Below are positions 50,919-59,127 of a DNA stretch of 64,000 nucleotides, piece by piece; position 1 is the first letter of the stretch, and each line of letters opens with the position of its first letter. The stretch is from an uncultured Bacilli bacterium (GTDB taxonomy: Bacteria; Bacillota_I; Bacilli_A; RF39; UBA660). The position numbers and the translations under genes were made by a program. The notes beneath the pieces were generated by a model. That model did no database searches. It saw only the letters and a list, made by a program, of their open reading frames with translations, and had not been told where the DNA came from. Location of the stretch: NCBI GenBank assembly GCA_934096815.1, contig CAKOMY010000002.1:124001-188000 (forward strand), in the 5' to 3' direction.

Positions 50919-51306
50919 TATAGTCAACTACGGAATGGACCAAACAAGTAATTTTAATTATATTGTTTGTTTAGATAGTTATATAGATGATTTTGATGAA
51001 GAATCTAAAAATTATATTTATAATCATTTAGAAGAAATATGTAATGATATTAGTAATAATGAAAATGTTGCTGATTTACATTATGATAAAAACAAAAGAG
51101 AATTTGATATGGTTTTTTATTGGGGTAATTTAATGGATGCAACAGAAAAGTATGTTGCTGATATAATTGATGACCTAGGTGAAAAGGATAGATTTGTGTT
51201 AGAGGATATACGAGAAATAGCCGAGGATGTGATTCTTGATGATTCGCTTAAAAATCTTACTAAAGAGAAAATAAAAAATCATAAAAAGATGGAGATTGAT
51301 TTATGA
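50884..51306 (+). CDS. Unknown acidic accessory protein
   Basis: 140 residues, ATG 50884 after AAAGGAGG. Asp/Glu-rich, helical, with FNYIVCLDSYIDDFDEE and FDMVFYWGNLMDATEKY. No domain is recognised. It overlaps the RHH gene upstream and by 4 nt the HTH-like gene downstream, so it is the second member of the mobilisation operon 50736-53314. The acidity may reflect DNA mimicry or binding to the basic relaxase; this is speculative. Confidence 0.6.
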   Translation: MKMTLCKLIANDIVNYGMDQTSNFNYIVCLDSYIDDFDEESKNYIYNHLEEICNDISNNENVADLHYDKNKREFDMVFYWGNLMDATEKYVADIIDDLGEKDRFVLEDIREIAEDVILDDSLKNLTKEKIKNHKKMEIDL

Positions 51307-51698
51307 AACTGAGATATTATACAGATAAAGAATTAAAAATTCTAAATGATAATATCTTTGTTAAAGAAGTTAGATACAAAAGGGAAATTGTATATGATAC
51401 GATTTTCAAATTGTGGTGTGTAATGATGAGACTAGATTTACCAGAATTAACTGGTAAACAAATTTTTGAAAGAGCAGGATTTGATACAAGTATGTTACAT
51501 GATAATCTTCCTTATAGAAGAATATCATCATGGGTTAAGAATTACAAAAAGTTTGGTATAAAATATTTCTTGCCAGAGTATGAACCTTATTGTTCTAAAA
51601 ATAACGAAAAAAAAGGAGAACCAGTTGATAAATTTAAATTACAATTGTTAAGATGTGTTTTAAAAAGATTGCAGGAGATTGAAAATGAGAAAGATTGA
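51303..51698 (+). CDS. Small basic protein, possible HTH, mobilisation operon
   Basis: 131 residues, basic, overlaps the previous gene by 4 nt. LTGKQIFERAGFDTSMLHDN followed by RRISSWVKNYKKFGIKYF has the pattern of a helix-turn-helix of transposase or recombinase-helper type. No other motif is present. It overlaps the next gene by 14 nt. The likely role is DNA binding near oriT. Confidence 0.6.
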   Translation: MKLRYYTDKELKILNDNIFVKEVRYKREIVYDTIFKLWCVMMRLDLPELTGKQIFERAGFDTSMLHDNLPYRRISSWVKNYKKFGIKYFLPEYEPYCSKNNEKKGEPVDKFKLQLLRCVLKRLQEIENEKD

Positions 51699-52008
51699 TA
51701 AACATTTTTCAATCTCTCCTGATTTAGATAGTAAGGTAAAGTTATCTTCTAAAAAAAATAAAAGATCGTATTCTGATGAGCTTAATTTTATAATAAGTGA
51801 ATATTTTATAGAAAAAGATGAATTAGAAAAATTACTATCATCATTAGACGCTGATATGAAGTTTGTTGCAAGAAAAATGAATATATTATTTGAATTAGTC
51901 AAACAAATATATTCAGATATGAATTTTTCTAATATAAAGGATCCTAATAAAAGCTATGCAGTAAATGAGTTTATGAAAAAAATGAAGAGAGATAAATTTG
52001 ATGACTAG
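51685..52008 (+). CDS. MobC-like relaxase accessory protein
   Basis: Start set at ATG 51685 with AGGAG 7 nt before. 107 residues. The N-terminal half (IDKHFSISPDLDSKVKLSS, RSYSDELNFIISEYF) resembles RHH-type accessory proteins that load the relaxase on oriT, and the second half is a coiled helix (ELEKLLSSLDADMKFVARKM). It overlaps the relaxase gene by 8 nt, the normal layout of mobC-mob pairs. Confidence 0.65.
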   Translation: MRKIDKHFSISPDLDSKVKLSSKKNKRSYSDELNFIISEYFIEKDELEKLLSSLDADMKFVARKMNILFELVKQIYSDMNFSNIKDPNKSYAVNEFMKKMKRDKFDD

Positions 52009-53314
52009 TCCTAAAGTTATCTTTAATTGTAAATTTACTCATGCATTTAATCGTAGAGAAGAAAATTATACTGCTAAACAAATAGAAGGATTAAAAAAGA
52101 AGATAGCTCGTAAATTTGATTACTTTTCAAATGAAGATAAAAGGGTAATGAATCTGTTTGATTATTATACTGGAGAACTCAACAAAAACGATAAAATGAA
52201 TTTAGTCATTGAAAATGGCAGTTATGCTACTAAAGAAGAAATAGAAAAAAGGAAAAAACAATTTGTAAAATATGCTGAAAATTCTAATCTATGGCAATGT
52301 GTTATAAGTTTTAATAATGACTATTTAAATGAAAATATATCATTACAGGATTTAGAACAAGAACTTATAAAAAATGCTCTTCCTAGATTTTTTAAAAAGA
52401 TGGGATTTAAAGATAAAAAGAATATGGCTTATAATTTGTCTTTTCATACAGATACTGATAATTTGCATGCTCATGTTAGTTTTATAGAGAAGAAGCCAAA
52501 TTATATTTTATCAAATAACAAATTAGGTTATAGAAGGAAAGGTAAACTTACACAAGAAGAAATAAACTTTATGAAAAATGAAGTTGTTTTTGCTGTTGAA
52601 AGAAAAAAATATCTCAATCCAATGATAACTATAACAAATGATGAAATTGAGAAACTAAAAAACCATTTTAATCCTAAAGAAAAAAAATTTATACTTTATG
52701 ATAAAAAAGATATTATGCTTGAAGATGATATTCTTACTTTAGGTAAATTACTTTATGATGAAAGAAAAAATAATTCTAAAAGAATAAAATTTAATTCAAT
52801 AAAAAATAAAGAAATTAAAGATTTAACTAAACGAATTAAAAAGTATTTATTTTGTTCAAAATCAGAATTTTATGATGATTACATTAACTTTTTGAATTCA
52901 ATTGATAATTTAAATAATTACCTATATAAAGTTAATATAGATAATAATGTATCTAAAATAAATATGGATAAAACTTTAACAGAAAGTAAAGAAAAATATA
53001 TTGATAATTACATTTATAATGCAATTGTTAATCATGCTGATTATATGTTTAAAAGTAATTCAAAAAAATACAAGACATTGAACCCAGATGATATATTAAG
53101 AGAAATAATTTTAAAAGAGTATAAGAAAAACAAAAATCAAAATAAATATACAATAATTAATAATTATTTATCAAATACTCTACCAAAAATGAAATATCAA
53201 AATAAATATAAAATTATAAATGCAGTTAAAAGTATTAATGCCGAAATGGAAGAGGCACAAAAAGAATTTAGTAAATTGTTTCAAGTTGATAATAGCTATT
53301 CTAAAAGTTATTAA
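52001..53314 (+). CDS. MobP-type HUH relaxase
   Basis: Start ATG 52001, coupled to the accessory gene. 438 residues. It nicks oriT and leads the strand into the recipient. FHTDTDNLHAHVSF near 150 is the HxDxxNxHxH metal site of MobP2-like relaxases, and WQCVISFNNDYL near 100 precedes it as usual. LFDYYTG (about 48) offers the candidate catalytic Tyr pair. The C-terminal half is helical and Lys/Asn-rich. No helicase or primase domain. The closest oriT candidates are the nested repeats at 49800 or the region before 50736. Confidence 0.88.
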   Translation: MTSPKVIFNCKFTHAFNRREENYTAKQIEGLKKKIARKFDYFSNEDKRVMNLFDYYTGELNKNDKMNLVIENGSYATKEEIEKRKKQFVKYAENSNLWQCVISFNNDYLNENISLQDLEQELIKNALPRFFKKMGFKDKKNMAYNLSFHTDTDNLHAHVSFIEKKPNYILSNNKLGYRRKGKLTQEEINFMKNEVVFAVERKKYLNPMITITNDEIEKLKNHFNPKEKKFILYDKKDIMLEDDILTLGKLLYDERKNNSKRIKFNSIKNKEIKDLTKRIKKYLFCSKSEFYDDYINFLNSIDNLNNYLYKVNIDNNVSKINMDKTLTESKEKYIDNYIYNAIVNHADYMFKSNSKKYKTLNPDDILREIILKEYKKNKNQNKYTIINNYLSNTLPKMKYQNKYKIINAVKSINAEMEEAQKEFSKLFQVDNSYSKSY

Positions 53315-53370
53315 AGAAAAATTAAAATAATGTTAATTTATTTGATACAGTTTTTGTACGATAAAATTTA

Positions 53371-53379
53371 TGTTATAAT
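53371..53379 (+). promoter_or_regulatory. Extended -10 promoter of the 53420 gene
   Basis: TGTTATAAT 41 nt before the start codon, and downstream of an in-frame TTG at 53330, which therefore cannot be the start. Confidence 0.45.
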
Positions 53380-53419
53380 ATTATGTATAAATAAAAGATT
53401 AGAGAAAGTTGGCGTTATT

Positions 53420-53920
53420 ATGAAAGGACCTTTAAAAACACCATTTGGTAATGTAAAAATAACATTGAATAATTCAAACATGGATTATAACTATACAATG
53501 CAGAAAAAGATTATCTATAATAAAGAAATAAATATTTATTCAATTAATATTGACTTATATAAATTAAAAGTAGGCGATAAAATCAAATGTGAAGTTGATT
53601 CTGTAAAGCTTGAATACAATGATGGCGATGAAATGTGTGATTTATTATCAGTTGAGGATGAGAATTTAATTCTGGGTTTTTGTGGGATTGAACCTCAATA
53701 CCACGATATAACAAGAGAATGGTATTGTTTTGAACTATATGAGTATTATGGTAGTGGTTATTTTCTTTACAAAGTTTATAAAGATCCTAAAGAGCATCTG
53801 AATTCGTTTAAAGATGGTTGCACGATTTGGTTAAAAATTTGTTGGGTAAACAAAAAAGATTTTAAGGAAGGGGACGAAGAAGGCGATTACGATGATGCAA
53901 TTTTCCTCGCTTTGTGTTAA
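53420..53920 (+). CDS. Unknown beta-rich protein
   Basis: 166 residues from ATG 53420, chosen because the promoter lies behind earlier codons. Beta pattern throughout (TPFGNVKITLNN, KVGDKIKCEVDSVKLEY, FELYEYYGSGYFLYKVYKD, GCTIWLKICWVNK), ends acidic. No membrane segment. A TPFGNVK start with Gly/Asp turns might be an OB-type or jelly-roll fold. Function is unknown. Codon and base use match the other element genes. Confidence 0.55.
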   Translation: MKGPLKTPFGNVKITLNNSNMDYNYTMQKKIIYNKEINIYSINIDLYKLKVGDKIKCEVDSVKLEYNDGDEMCDLLSVEDENLILGFCGIEPQYHDITREWYCFELYEYYGSGYFLYKVYKDPKEHLNSFKDGCTIWLKICWVNKKDFKEGDEEGDYDDAIFLALC

Positions 53921-53946
53921 ATCAAAAAATGAAAGTAGATGATAAA

Positions 53947-54198
53947 ATGGTAAGTAAAGACATAATTGAAGCACACAAATACAGTGCTAATCATAAAAAA
54001 GAATTATTAAAAGATAAGAAATGTGGTTGTTTTTATTGTTTTGAAATATTTGATCCAAAACAAATAAAGGAATGGATTAAAGATAAGTCAGGGACAGCTA
54101 TTTGTCCTTATTGTGGTATTGATTCAATAATTGGTGAAAGTTCTGGGTATCCTATTACAACCGAATTTCTAAAAAAAATGAATGAGTATTGGTTTTAA
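53947..54198 (+). CDS. Small Cys-rich, likely zinc-binding protein
   Basis: Start at ATG 53947 is chosen for the family-like N-terminus MVSKDIIEAHKYS; an ATG at 53929 is possible. 83 residues. CGCFYCFEIF and ICPYCGIDSIIGE supply two CxxC-like pairs spaced 28 residues, a zinc-ribbon layout. Proteins of this form are common in Firmicutes mobile DNA and phages, role unknown. It is followed by its own terminator. Confidence 0.65.
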   Translation: MVSKDIIEAHKYSANHKKELLKDKKCGCFYCFEIFDPKQIKEWIKDKSGTAICPYCGIDSIIGESSGYPITTEFLKKMNEYWF

Positions 54199-54240
54199 TT
54201 TTAATATTAAAATTTAAATAAGAAAGTTAATTTGAAAGAG

Positions 54241-54269
54241 GATTAGTTTTAAAAAACTAGTCTTTTTTT
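54241..54269 (+). terminator. Terminator after zinc-ribbon gene
   Basis: GATTAGTTTT / AAAACTAGTC (54241-54250, 54253-54262), one G-U pair, followed by T7. Confidence 0.7.
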
Positions 54270-54291
54270 ATGAAAGAAAGAGGTGATAAAT

Positions 54292-54465
54292 ATGCCATTA
54301 TGGAAATGGTTGATTTTTATTTTATTTTTAGTGTTAGTTATAGGACTATCACTTTTTTTATATTGTGGATTAAAAATATCAAGTAAATATTCAAGAGAAG
54401 AAGAAAGGAGTAATTCTTATTCTTGTATTAGGAATAATTCTAAAACAAGCAAGAAAAGAACATAA
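54292..54465 (+). CDS. Short membrane protein overlapping an XRE gene in another frame
   Basis: 57 residues from ATG 54292, after AAAGAGGTGAT. One membrane helix (4-28), then a basic end. The last 15 codons only read the XRE gene out of frame and have no meaningful pattern, so the useful part is the first 40 residues. It may be a real small membrane peptide, or the N-terminal part of a frameshifted membrane-anchored regulator. The A/G-rich stretch AGAAGAAGAAAGGAG at 54395-54410 is where a shift could happen. Confidence 0.5.
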   Translation: MPLWKWLIFILFLVLVIGLSLFLYCGLKISSKYSREEERSNSYSCIRNNSKTSKKRT

Positions 54466-54661
54466 TCTAACTTTAAAGGCACTCTCTGAATTGACCGACA
54501 TATCAATTTCTGAACTTAATAAATTAGAGAATGGTCAAATTAAAGAACCATGTAGTGCGTTTTTATATAGATTAAGTATAGTATTACATTTAGATTATAA
54601 TGAAATGCTTAAGTATAGATTTGCTTCGTATTATAGAAAAAAGGGAATAATAAATGCTTAA
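54419..54661 (+). CDS. XRE-family regulator with apparent AUU start
   Basis: No ATG, GTG or TTG is in frame from the stop at 54371 on, yet the frame clearly reads an XRE domain: LGIILKQARKEHNLTLKALS, ELTDISISELNKLENGQIKE, then LYRLSIVLHLDYNEML. AAGGAG (54405-54410) is 8 nt before ATT 54419 and 2 nt before ATT 54413. So initiation at AUU 54419 is the simplest reading, giving 80 residues. The alternative is a +1 shift from the 54292 frame. It overlaps the methyltransferase start by 8 nt. Confidence 0.6.
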   Translation: MLVLGIILKQARKEHNLTLKALSELTDISISELNKLENGQIKEPCSAFLYRLSIVLHLDYNEMLKYRFASYYRKKGIINA

Positions 54662-55352
54662 TAAAATCTATAATGAAGATTGTATAATTGGAATAAAAAA
54701 AATACCTGATAATTTTATAGATTTGGTTATTATAGATCCACCATATAAAATAAATAACCACAATGTTAAATATGATTCTGATTTAGCTAGAAGTATTAAT
54801 AGTTACAATGATGAATTATATAAATCAAATTTAACAGGTGGATATGACTATAATATTCTTAAAGAAATAATTAGAGTTTTAAAAAGAATAAATATTTATA
54901 TATTTTGTAATGGTGAGCAAATTCCATTTTATATAAAATATTTTGTATTAGATAGGAAATGCAAAATGGATATTATTATTTGGAATAAAACTAATGCTTT
55001 ACCATTATTTAATAACAAATATTTAAGTGATAAAGAATATTGTTTATACTTTCGCAAGGGTGGATATTGTTCACCTAAGAATTATGAAGATGCTAAAACA
55101 GTTTTTTATTATCCGATAAATATTAAGGATAAACGAAAATGGAATCATCCTACAATTAAGCCTGAAGAACTTGTTAGAAAGTTAATTAGAAATAGCTCTC
55201 GTGAAAACGATTTAGTTTTAGATTGTTTTATGGGAAGTGGAACAACAGCAGTTTGTTGTATTAAAGAAAAAAGAAATTATATTGGATTTGAAATAAATAA
55301 AAACTTTTATGAAACATGTTTAAAAAGAATTAAAGAAACGAAGGAGGAATGA
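54654..55352 (+). CDS. DNA adenine/cytosine-N4 methyltransferase, beta class
   Basis: 232 residues. IIDPPYKIN (motif IV DPPY) at about 26 comes before LDCFMGSGTTAV (motif I) at about 190, with HPTIKPEELVRKLI (motif X) between. That is the beta order, as in CcrM-like and phage enzymes. There is no linked endonuclease, so it is an orphan methylase that may guard the element against host restriction. RBS AAAGGGAA, coupled with the XRE gene upstream. Confidence 0.88.
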   Translation: MLNKIYNEDCIIGIKKIPDNFIDLVIIDPPYKINNHNVKYDSDLARSINSYNDELYKSNLTGGYDYNILKEIIRVLKRINIYIFCNGEQIPFYIKYFVLDRKCKMDIIIWNKTNALPLFNNKYLSDKEYCLYFRKGGYCSPKNYEDAKTVFYYPINIKDKRKWNHPTIKPEELVRKLIRNSSRENDLVLDCFMGSGTTAVCCIKEKRNYIGFEINKNFYETCLKRIKETKEE

Positions 55353-55355
55353 TAT

Positions 55356-55859
55356 ATGATTATAGATAACAATAGTTGGAAAAAGTTGAAGGAATATGTA
55401 GATAATTTATATTGGGATGAAGATAGAATGAGTAGTGATGGAGTTCATTTTTTAAATAAATTAGATAATGAAATAAAACAAATAGAAAAAAATTCAAAAA
55501 ATATTGTCTATGTTATTACAAGTAATTGTGTTTGCAATGATGAATCACTTAATAATGTAATAGCTGTAACACCATCTTTATCCTATGCTAAAAAGTTGTT
55601 TAAAGAAGAAATTGAAAGTATAAAAAATGATTTAGATTTTAATGATTTAGATGCTATTAAATACGAAACTGATATAGATCTGAATAATCCAGACTATGAT
55701 GGCCGTTGGATGTTTGAAGAAAAAGAAAACGAATTTATATTATGTCAAAATGGAGAATATAATTCTAATCATTTTATTGTTACACTTGAGCAAAGAGAAC
55801 TAGAACAGGAACTGAGAAAAAGAAAAGAAAAAGAGGTACAAGATGGGACAATATTATAA
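55356..55859 (+). CDS. Unknown acidic protein downstream of methyltransferase
   Basis: 167 residues, RBS GGAGGA. Strands NIVYVITSNCVCNDE and VIAVTPSLSYAKKLFKEE alternate with helices, and the end is a charged helix (EQRELEQELRKRKEKEV). No known domain. It overlaps the next gene by 17 nt. It belongs to the run of small accessory genes before VirD4. Confidence 0.55.
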   Translation: MIIDNNSWKKLKEYVDNLYWDEDRMSSDGVHFLNKLDNEIKQIEKNSKNIVYVITSNCVCNDESLNNVIAVTPSLSYAKKLFKEEIESIKNDLDFNDLDAIKYETDIDLNNPDYDGRWMFEEKENEFILCQNGEYNSNHFIVTLEQRELEQELRKRKEKEVQDGTIL

Positions 55860-56682
55860 GTTTGTAAATATAGATAAAAAAGAAATTTGTGATAGAAATA
55901 GACATGGATATAAGTTGATGGAACATTCCTATGTTAGTAATGATTATTGTAATGATATTTTAAGATTATTAAGTAATGAGTGGAAAGGTGATAGAGTTAT
56001 TCATGTAGGCGATTATGCTGAATCAACAGATAGTAGCAATACTGCGAATATAATTGAAAAATTAAGTGAAGAATTAGGAATAAATCATACTATATATAGT
56101 TATGCTGAAGGATTTAAAAATGTTGTGAGTAAAAGCAATAGCAATATTAGATATGTTTATAATTTAGATAAAAAAGAATATGTTGATTTATTCAAGCAAC
56201 CTATACAAAATTTTTGGATAGATAGAAATATGAAAAAAATTTGTGCTTGTAAAATAAATTCATTTGCACTATTAATTGGGTGTGGTAACGAACAAGGTGG
56301 AGGAGATTATTATTTCCAAAATAAAAAGTTTGTTGGTTCTTGGGTTGGAGATAGATTTATATCTTCGCCTGTGCCACTTGATGAATATAAAAATTATAAA
56401 TATAATAATTTAGTTTTTAATGAGAATACTAAGCATTATAAAAAAATAAAAAAGTATTATAATTTTTTAGAAAATAAAATCTTAAAAGACGGATCACTTA
56501 TTCTTAATGATTTTTTAGAATATTTAAGAAAAAGTAATTATGATTATTCTAAATATAAATTAGATGATAGTGATTTATTAGATAATGAAATGAAACTCTT
56601 TAATGATGCTTTAACTAAATCACAAGAACTATTAAAAATAAGAAAAGAAAAAGGGGCGAATGAAGAATATGACATTAGATGA
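55843..56682 (+). CDS. Conserved protein starting MGQYYKFVN
   Basis: 279 residues. The N-terminal block (MGQYYKFVNIDKKEICDRN, then KLMEHSYVSNDY, WKGDRVIHVGDYAE) is a pattern seen in uncharacterised proteins of plasmids, phages and ICEs across bacteria. VGDYAE and the SFALLIGCGNEQGGGDYYF segment suggest an alpha-beta fold with a Gly-rich turn. It has no signal. Reaction unknown. Starts within the preceding gene and overlaps the following one by 23 nt. Confidence 0.7.
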   Translation: MGQYYKFVNIDKKEICDRNRHGYKLMEHSYVSNDYCNDILRLLSNEWKGDRVIHVGDYAESTDSSNTANIIEKLSEELGINHTIYSYAEGFKNVVSKSNSNIRYVYNLDKKEYVDLFKQPIQNFWIDRNMKKICACKINSFALLIGCGNEQGGGDYYFQNKKFVGSWVGDRFISSPVPLDEYKNYKYNNLVFNENTKHYKKIKKYYNFLENKILKDGSLILNDFLEYLRKSNYDYSKYKLDDSDLLDNEMKLFNDALTKSQELLKIRKEKGANEEYDIR

Positions 56683-56920
56683 AATAAATAATGAATTAGA
56701 TAATTTAGAAATAAATAATTTATATAGTGCCATTAAAGGAAACATACTTGGAAGCTTAAGGGTAGCACTAGAAAATTCTAATAAGGATAAAGTAAAATTT
56801 TATGATAATAAAAGTTTAGATGAAATAGTTTTAGATATTGAAGATCAAGTTGATGAAATGATATGCAATTATGATATTTATAATATTGAAGAACTTATTG
56901 ATGAGGATATATGTCTTTAG
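56660..56920 (+). CDS. Small acidic helical protein before VirD4
   Basis: 86 residues from ATG 56660 (AAAAGGGG upstream; ATG 56669 is also possible). Acidic and helical (LDEINNELDNLEINNLY, LDEIVLDIEDQVDEMI). It overlaps the VirD4 gene by 10 nt, so both are translated together. No family recognised. Confidence 0.55.
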   Translation: MKNMTLDEINNELDNLEINNLYSAIKGNILGSLRVALENSNKDKVKFYDNKSLDEIVLDIEDQVDEMICNYDIYNIEELIDEDICL

Positions 56921-58917
56921 AGCTAATCATTGTGTTAGCTCTTTTACTTTTGTTTATAGTAGGATTTATGTTTATAGAACCAGCTATATCAAAACATAAA
57001 GTAAAAAATAATAATGAATATGGATCGGCAAGATTTTCAACTTTTAATGAAATTAAGAAAAACTTTAAAAAAGAAAAAATTAGTAACATTAAAGAATCTG
57101 GTGTACCTATATGGTTTAGTAAAGATTTTAAATATGTTTGGTTTGATAGAGAAACACCACACTACACTTATCTTGGTTCAACTGGTAGTGGTAAATCAGT
57201 TACTGCTGTTATTCCTATGTGTTCCTTTATTGCTACTGCAAAGAATAAGAGGAGTGTTTTTATAACTGATCCAAAAGGCGAAATTTTTAATACAACTTCA
57301 AAAATGTTTAAAGACAATGGATATAATGTATTGACGCTTGATTTTAGACATCCAGAAAAGTCTAATCATTTTAATATATTAGAACCAATTATTAAGGAAT
57401 ATGAAAAGTATATTGAATATGAAAAAAAGTCTATTGTAAGTAAAAAAGATAAAGTTAAATACAATAATTTGGCAATGACTTCACTTGCTGAAACTAATAG
57501 ATTAATAACCTCACTTGCTACTATGATAATGCAGGAGAAAACTCAACAAAAAGATCCGTTCTGGAATAATAGTGCAAGAAATTTATTAGAAGGTTTAATA
57601 GGGTTCTTTTTAGAAGAATATAAGAAAAATAATATAAAAAGAAATCAGATTACCATGACATCTATTCGTAAGTTTCAAAACAGTTCAATGCAAGAGAAAA
57701 ATTTTAATAAGTTTAAAACATATATTGATAGAAAAGATTATGGAAGTAAAAGCAAGGATTCTTTAACATCAATACTTAATGCAAGTGATAATACCTATAA
57801 ATCTATTACAGCAGTGTTTGGTGAAAAGATGTCTTTATTTGATGATGTTAATGTAGCAAATGTTACATCCGATTCTGACTTTGATTTTGATTTGTTAGGT
57901 AGAGAAGCAACAGCATTATTTATAATAGTGCCAGATGAAGATAAAGTGTATTTTACATTAGTTACAATTATTGTAGGACTATTATATAAGGAGTTAGTAA
58001 AACTTGCTAATAGTAAAGAAAATAAAAAGTTACCAGTACAAATTGATTGGTTACTTGATGAGTTTGCGAATTGTCCACCACTTGCAGATATTGAAGCATT
58101 AGTATCAGTTGCAAGGAGTAGAGGAATGAGATTTCACTTCTTCATTCAATCTTTTTCACAACTTGATAATGTGTATGGTAAAGAAGTAGCACAAATAATA
58201 TTGGATAACTGTGGTCTAATTTATTTAAAAACAAATACACAAGATACAGCAGAACAAATATCTAAAAGACTAGGTAAGACAACAATATCAAGTAGTTCTA
58301 TAAGCCAGTCACTTAGTTTACTAGATTACAATGGTAATAAATCAACTTCTTTAATGGCAAGAGATTTACTTACACCAGATGAAGTAAAACAACTTCATTA
58401 TAAAACTATAATATTTCCTATAATAGGTTATCCTGTTTTTAGAGATACTGTTATGTATAATAAGTTTTCTTGTTATGAAAAAGGTGAGATTGAAAGAAAA
58501 GTTAATTCATTAAAACAACTTGATAATACATATTTCACAGTAGAACAAATAAAATCACCAATAGGTGGTAGGTTTAAAAAAGTTGATGATGAAATAAATA
58601 TGAGTGCTAAAGATTTTTATAAGGAACAAAGAGAAGCCGAAGAACAAACTCTTTTAAAAGCAATAGATCAAGTTAAAGATATTATTAAAGATAGTGTTAT
58701 TAATTTTGAATACAAGACACAGAATAATAGAACCTATTCTGTTATAAGTCTTAACAAAGATATATCAGATATGGAAAAATCTTTAATAAATGGTCAGTTA
58801 GATAATAATGTTTATCATGTTGAAATTAGTAATAATCAAGATGGAAAAAACATCATTGAAATTCATTTAAAAAATACTCTTGAAAATGAAATTAGAAGGG
58901 AAAATTTAAATGGATAA
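56911..58917 (+). CDS. VirD4/TraG-type coupling protein of the element
   Basis: 668 residues. One clear N-terminal membrane helix (2-22), shorter than the two-helix form at 5291. Walker A GSTGSGKSVTAV is near 90, TDPKGEIFN near 118, Walker B LLDEFANCPPL near 386, and ARSRGMRFHFFIQSFSQL near 407. Takes the relaxase-DNA complex to the channel. The C-terminus (about 560-668) is charged and not conserved. RBS GAGGAT. Confidence 0.93.
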   Translation: MSLELIIVLALLLLFIVGFMFIEPAISKHKVKNNNEYGSARFSTFNEIKKNFKKEKISNIKESGVPIWFSKDFKYVWFDRETPHYTYLGSTGSGKSVTAVIPMCSFIATAKNKRSVFITDPKGEIFNTTSKMFKDNGYNVLTLDFRHPEKSNHFNILEPIIKEYEKYIEYEKKSIVSKKDKVKYNNLAMTSLAETNRLITSLATMIMQEKTQQKDPFWNNSARNLLEGLIGFFLEEYKKNNIKRNQITMTSIRKFQNSSMQEKNFNKFKTYIDRKDYGSKSKDSLTSILNASDNTYKSITAVFGEKMSLFDDVNVANVTSDSDFDFDLLGREATALFIIVPDEDKVYFTLVTIIVGLLYKELVKLANSKENKKLPVQIDWLLDEFANCPPLADIEALVSVARSRGMRFHFFIQSFSQLDNVYGKEVAQIILDNCGLIYLKTNTQDTAEQISKRLGKTTISSSSISQSLSLLDYNGNKSTSLMARDLLTPDEVKQLHYKTIIFPIIGYPVFRDTVMYNKFSCYEKGEIERKVNSLKQLDNTYFTVEQIKSPIGGRFKKVDDEINMSAKDFYKEQREAEEQTLLKAIDQVKDIIKDSVINFEYKTQNNRTYSVISLNKDISDMEKSLINGQLDNNVYHVEISNNQDGKNIIEIHLKNTLENEIRRENLNG

Positions 58918-59098
58918 TTCTTTTGAAAAAAAATCTGAATTAAATAAGTTATTGAATAATGAATCAAAAAAGTTATTAGACTTAAAAATTGTTGAGGCAC
59001 TATTTACTATTTTGTATAAAAATAATTTAATAAGTTCAAAAGAATATAATACATTAATCGCACATTTAAATCGCAAACTTCAAGAATGTTCTAATTGA
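58910..59098 (+). CDS. Small helical protein between VirD4 and recombinase
   Basis: 62 residues, overlapping the VirD4 end by 8 nt. Helical with LDLKIVEALFTILYKNNLIS, SKEYNTLIAHLNRKLQ, a form common directly before serine recombinase genes in ICEs, where it resembles SHOCT-like or excision-helper peptides. This could be a recombination directionality factor, but nothing proves it. Confidence 0.6.
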   Translation: MDNSFEKKSELNKLLNNESKKLLDLKIVEALFTILYKNNLISSKEYNTLIAHLNRKLQECSN

Positions 59099-59127
59099 TG
59101 GTATTTTTTATGTGTGAGGTGAAATGA

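Noticed and set aside
55843..56682. Toxin call for the MGQYYKFVN protein
   Set aside because: The family is widespread and uncharacterised; nothing in the sequence indicates toxicity.
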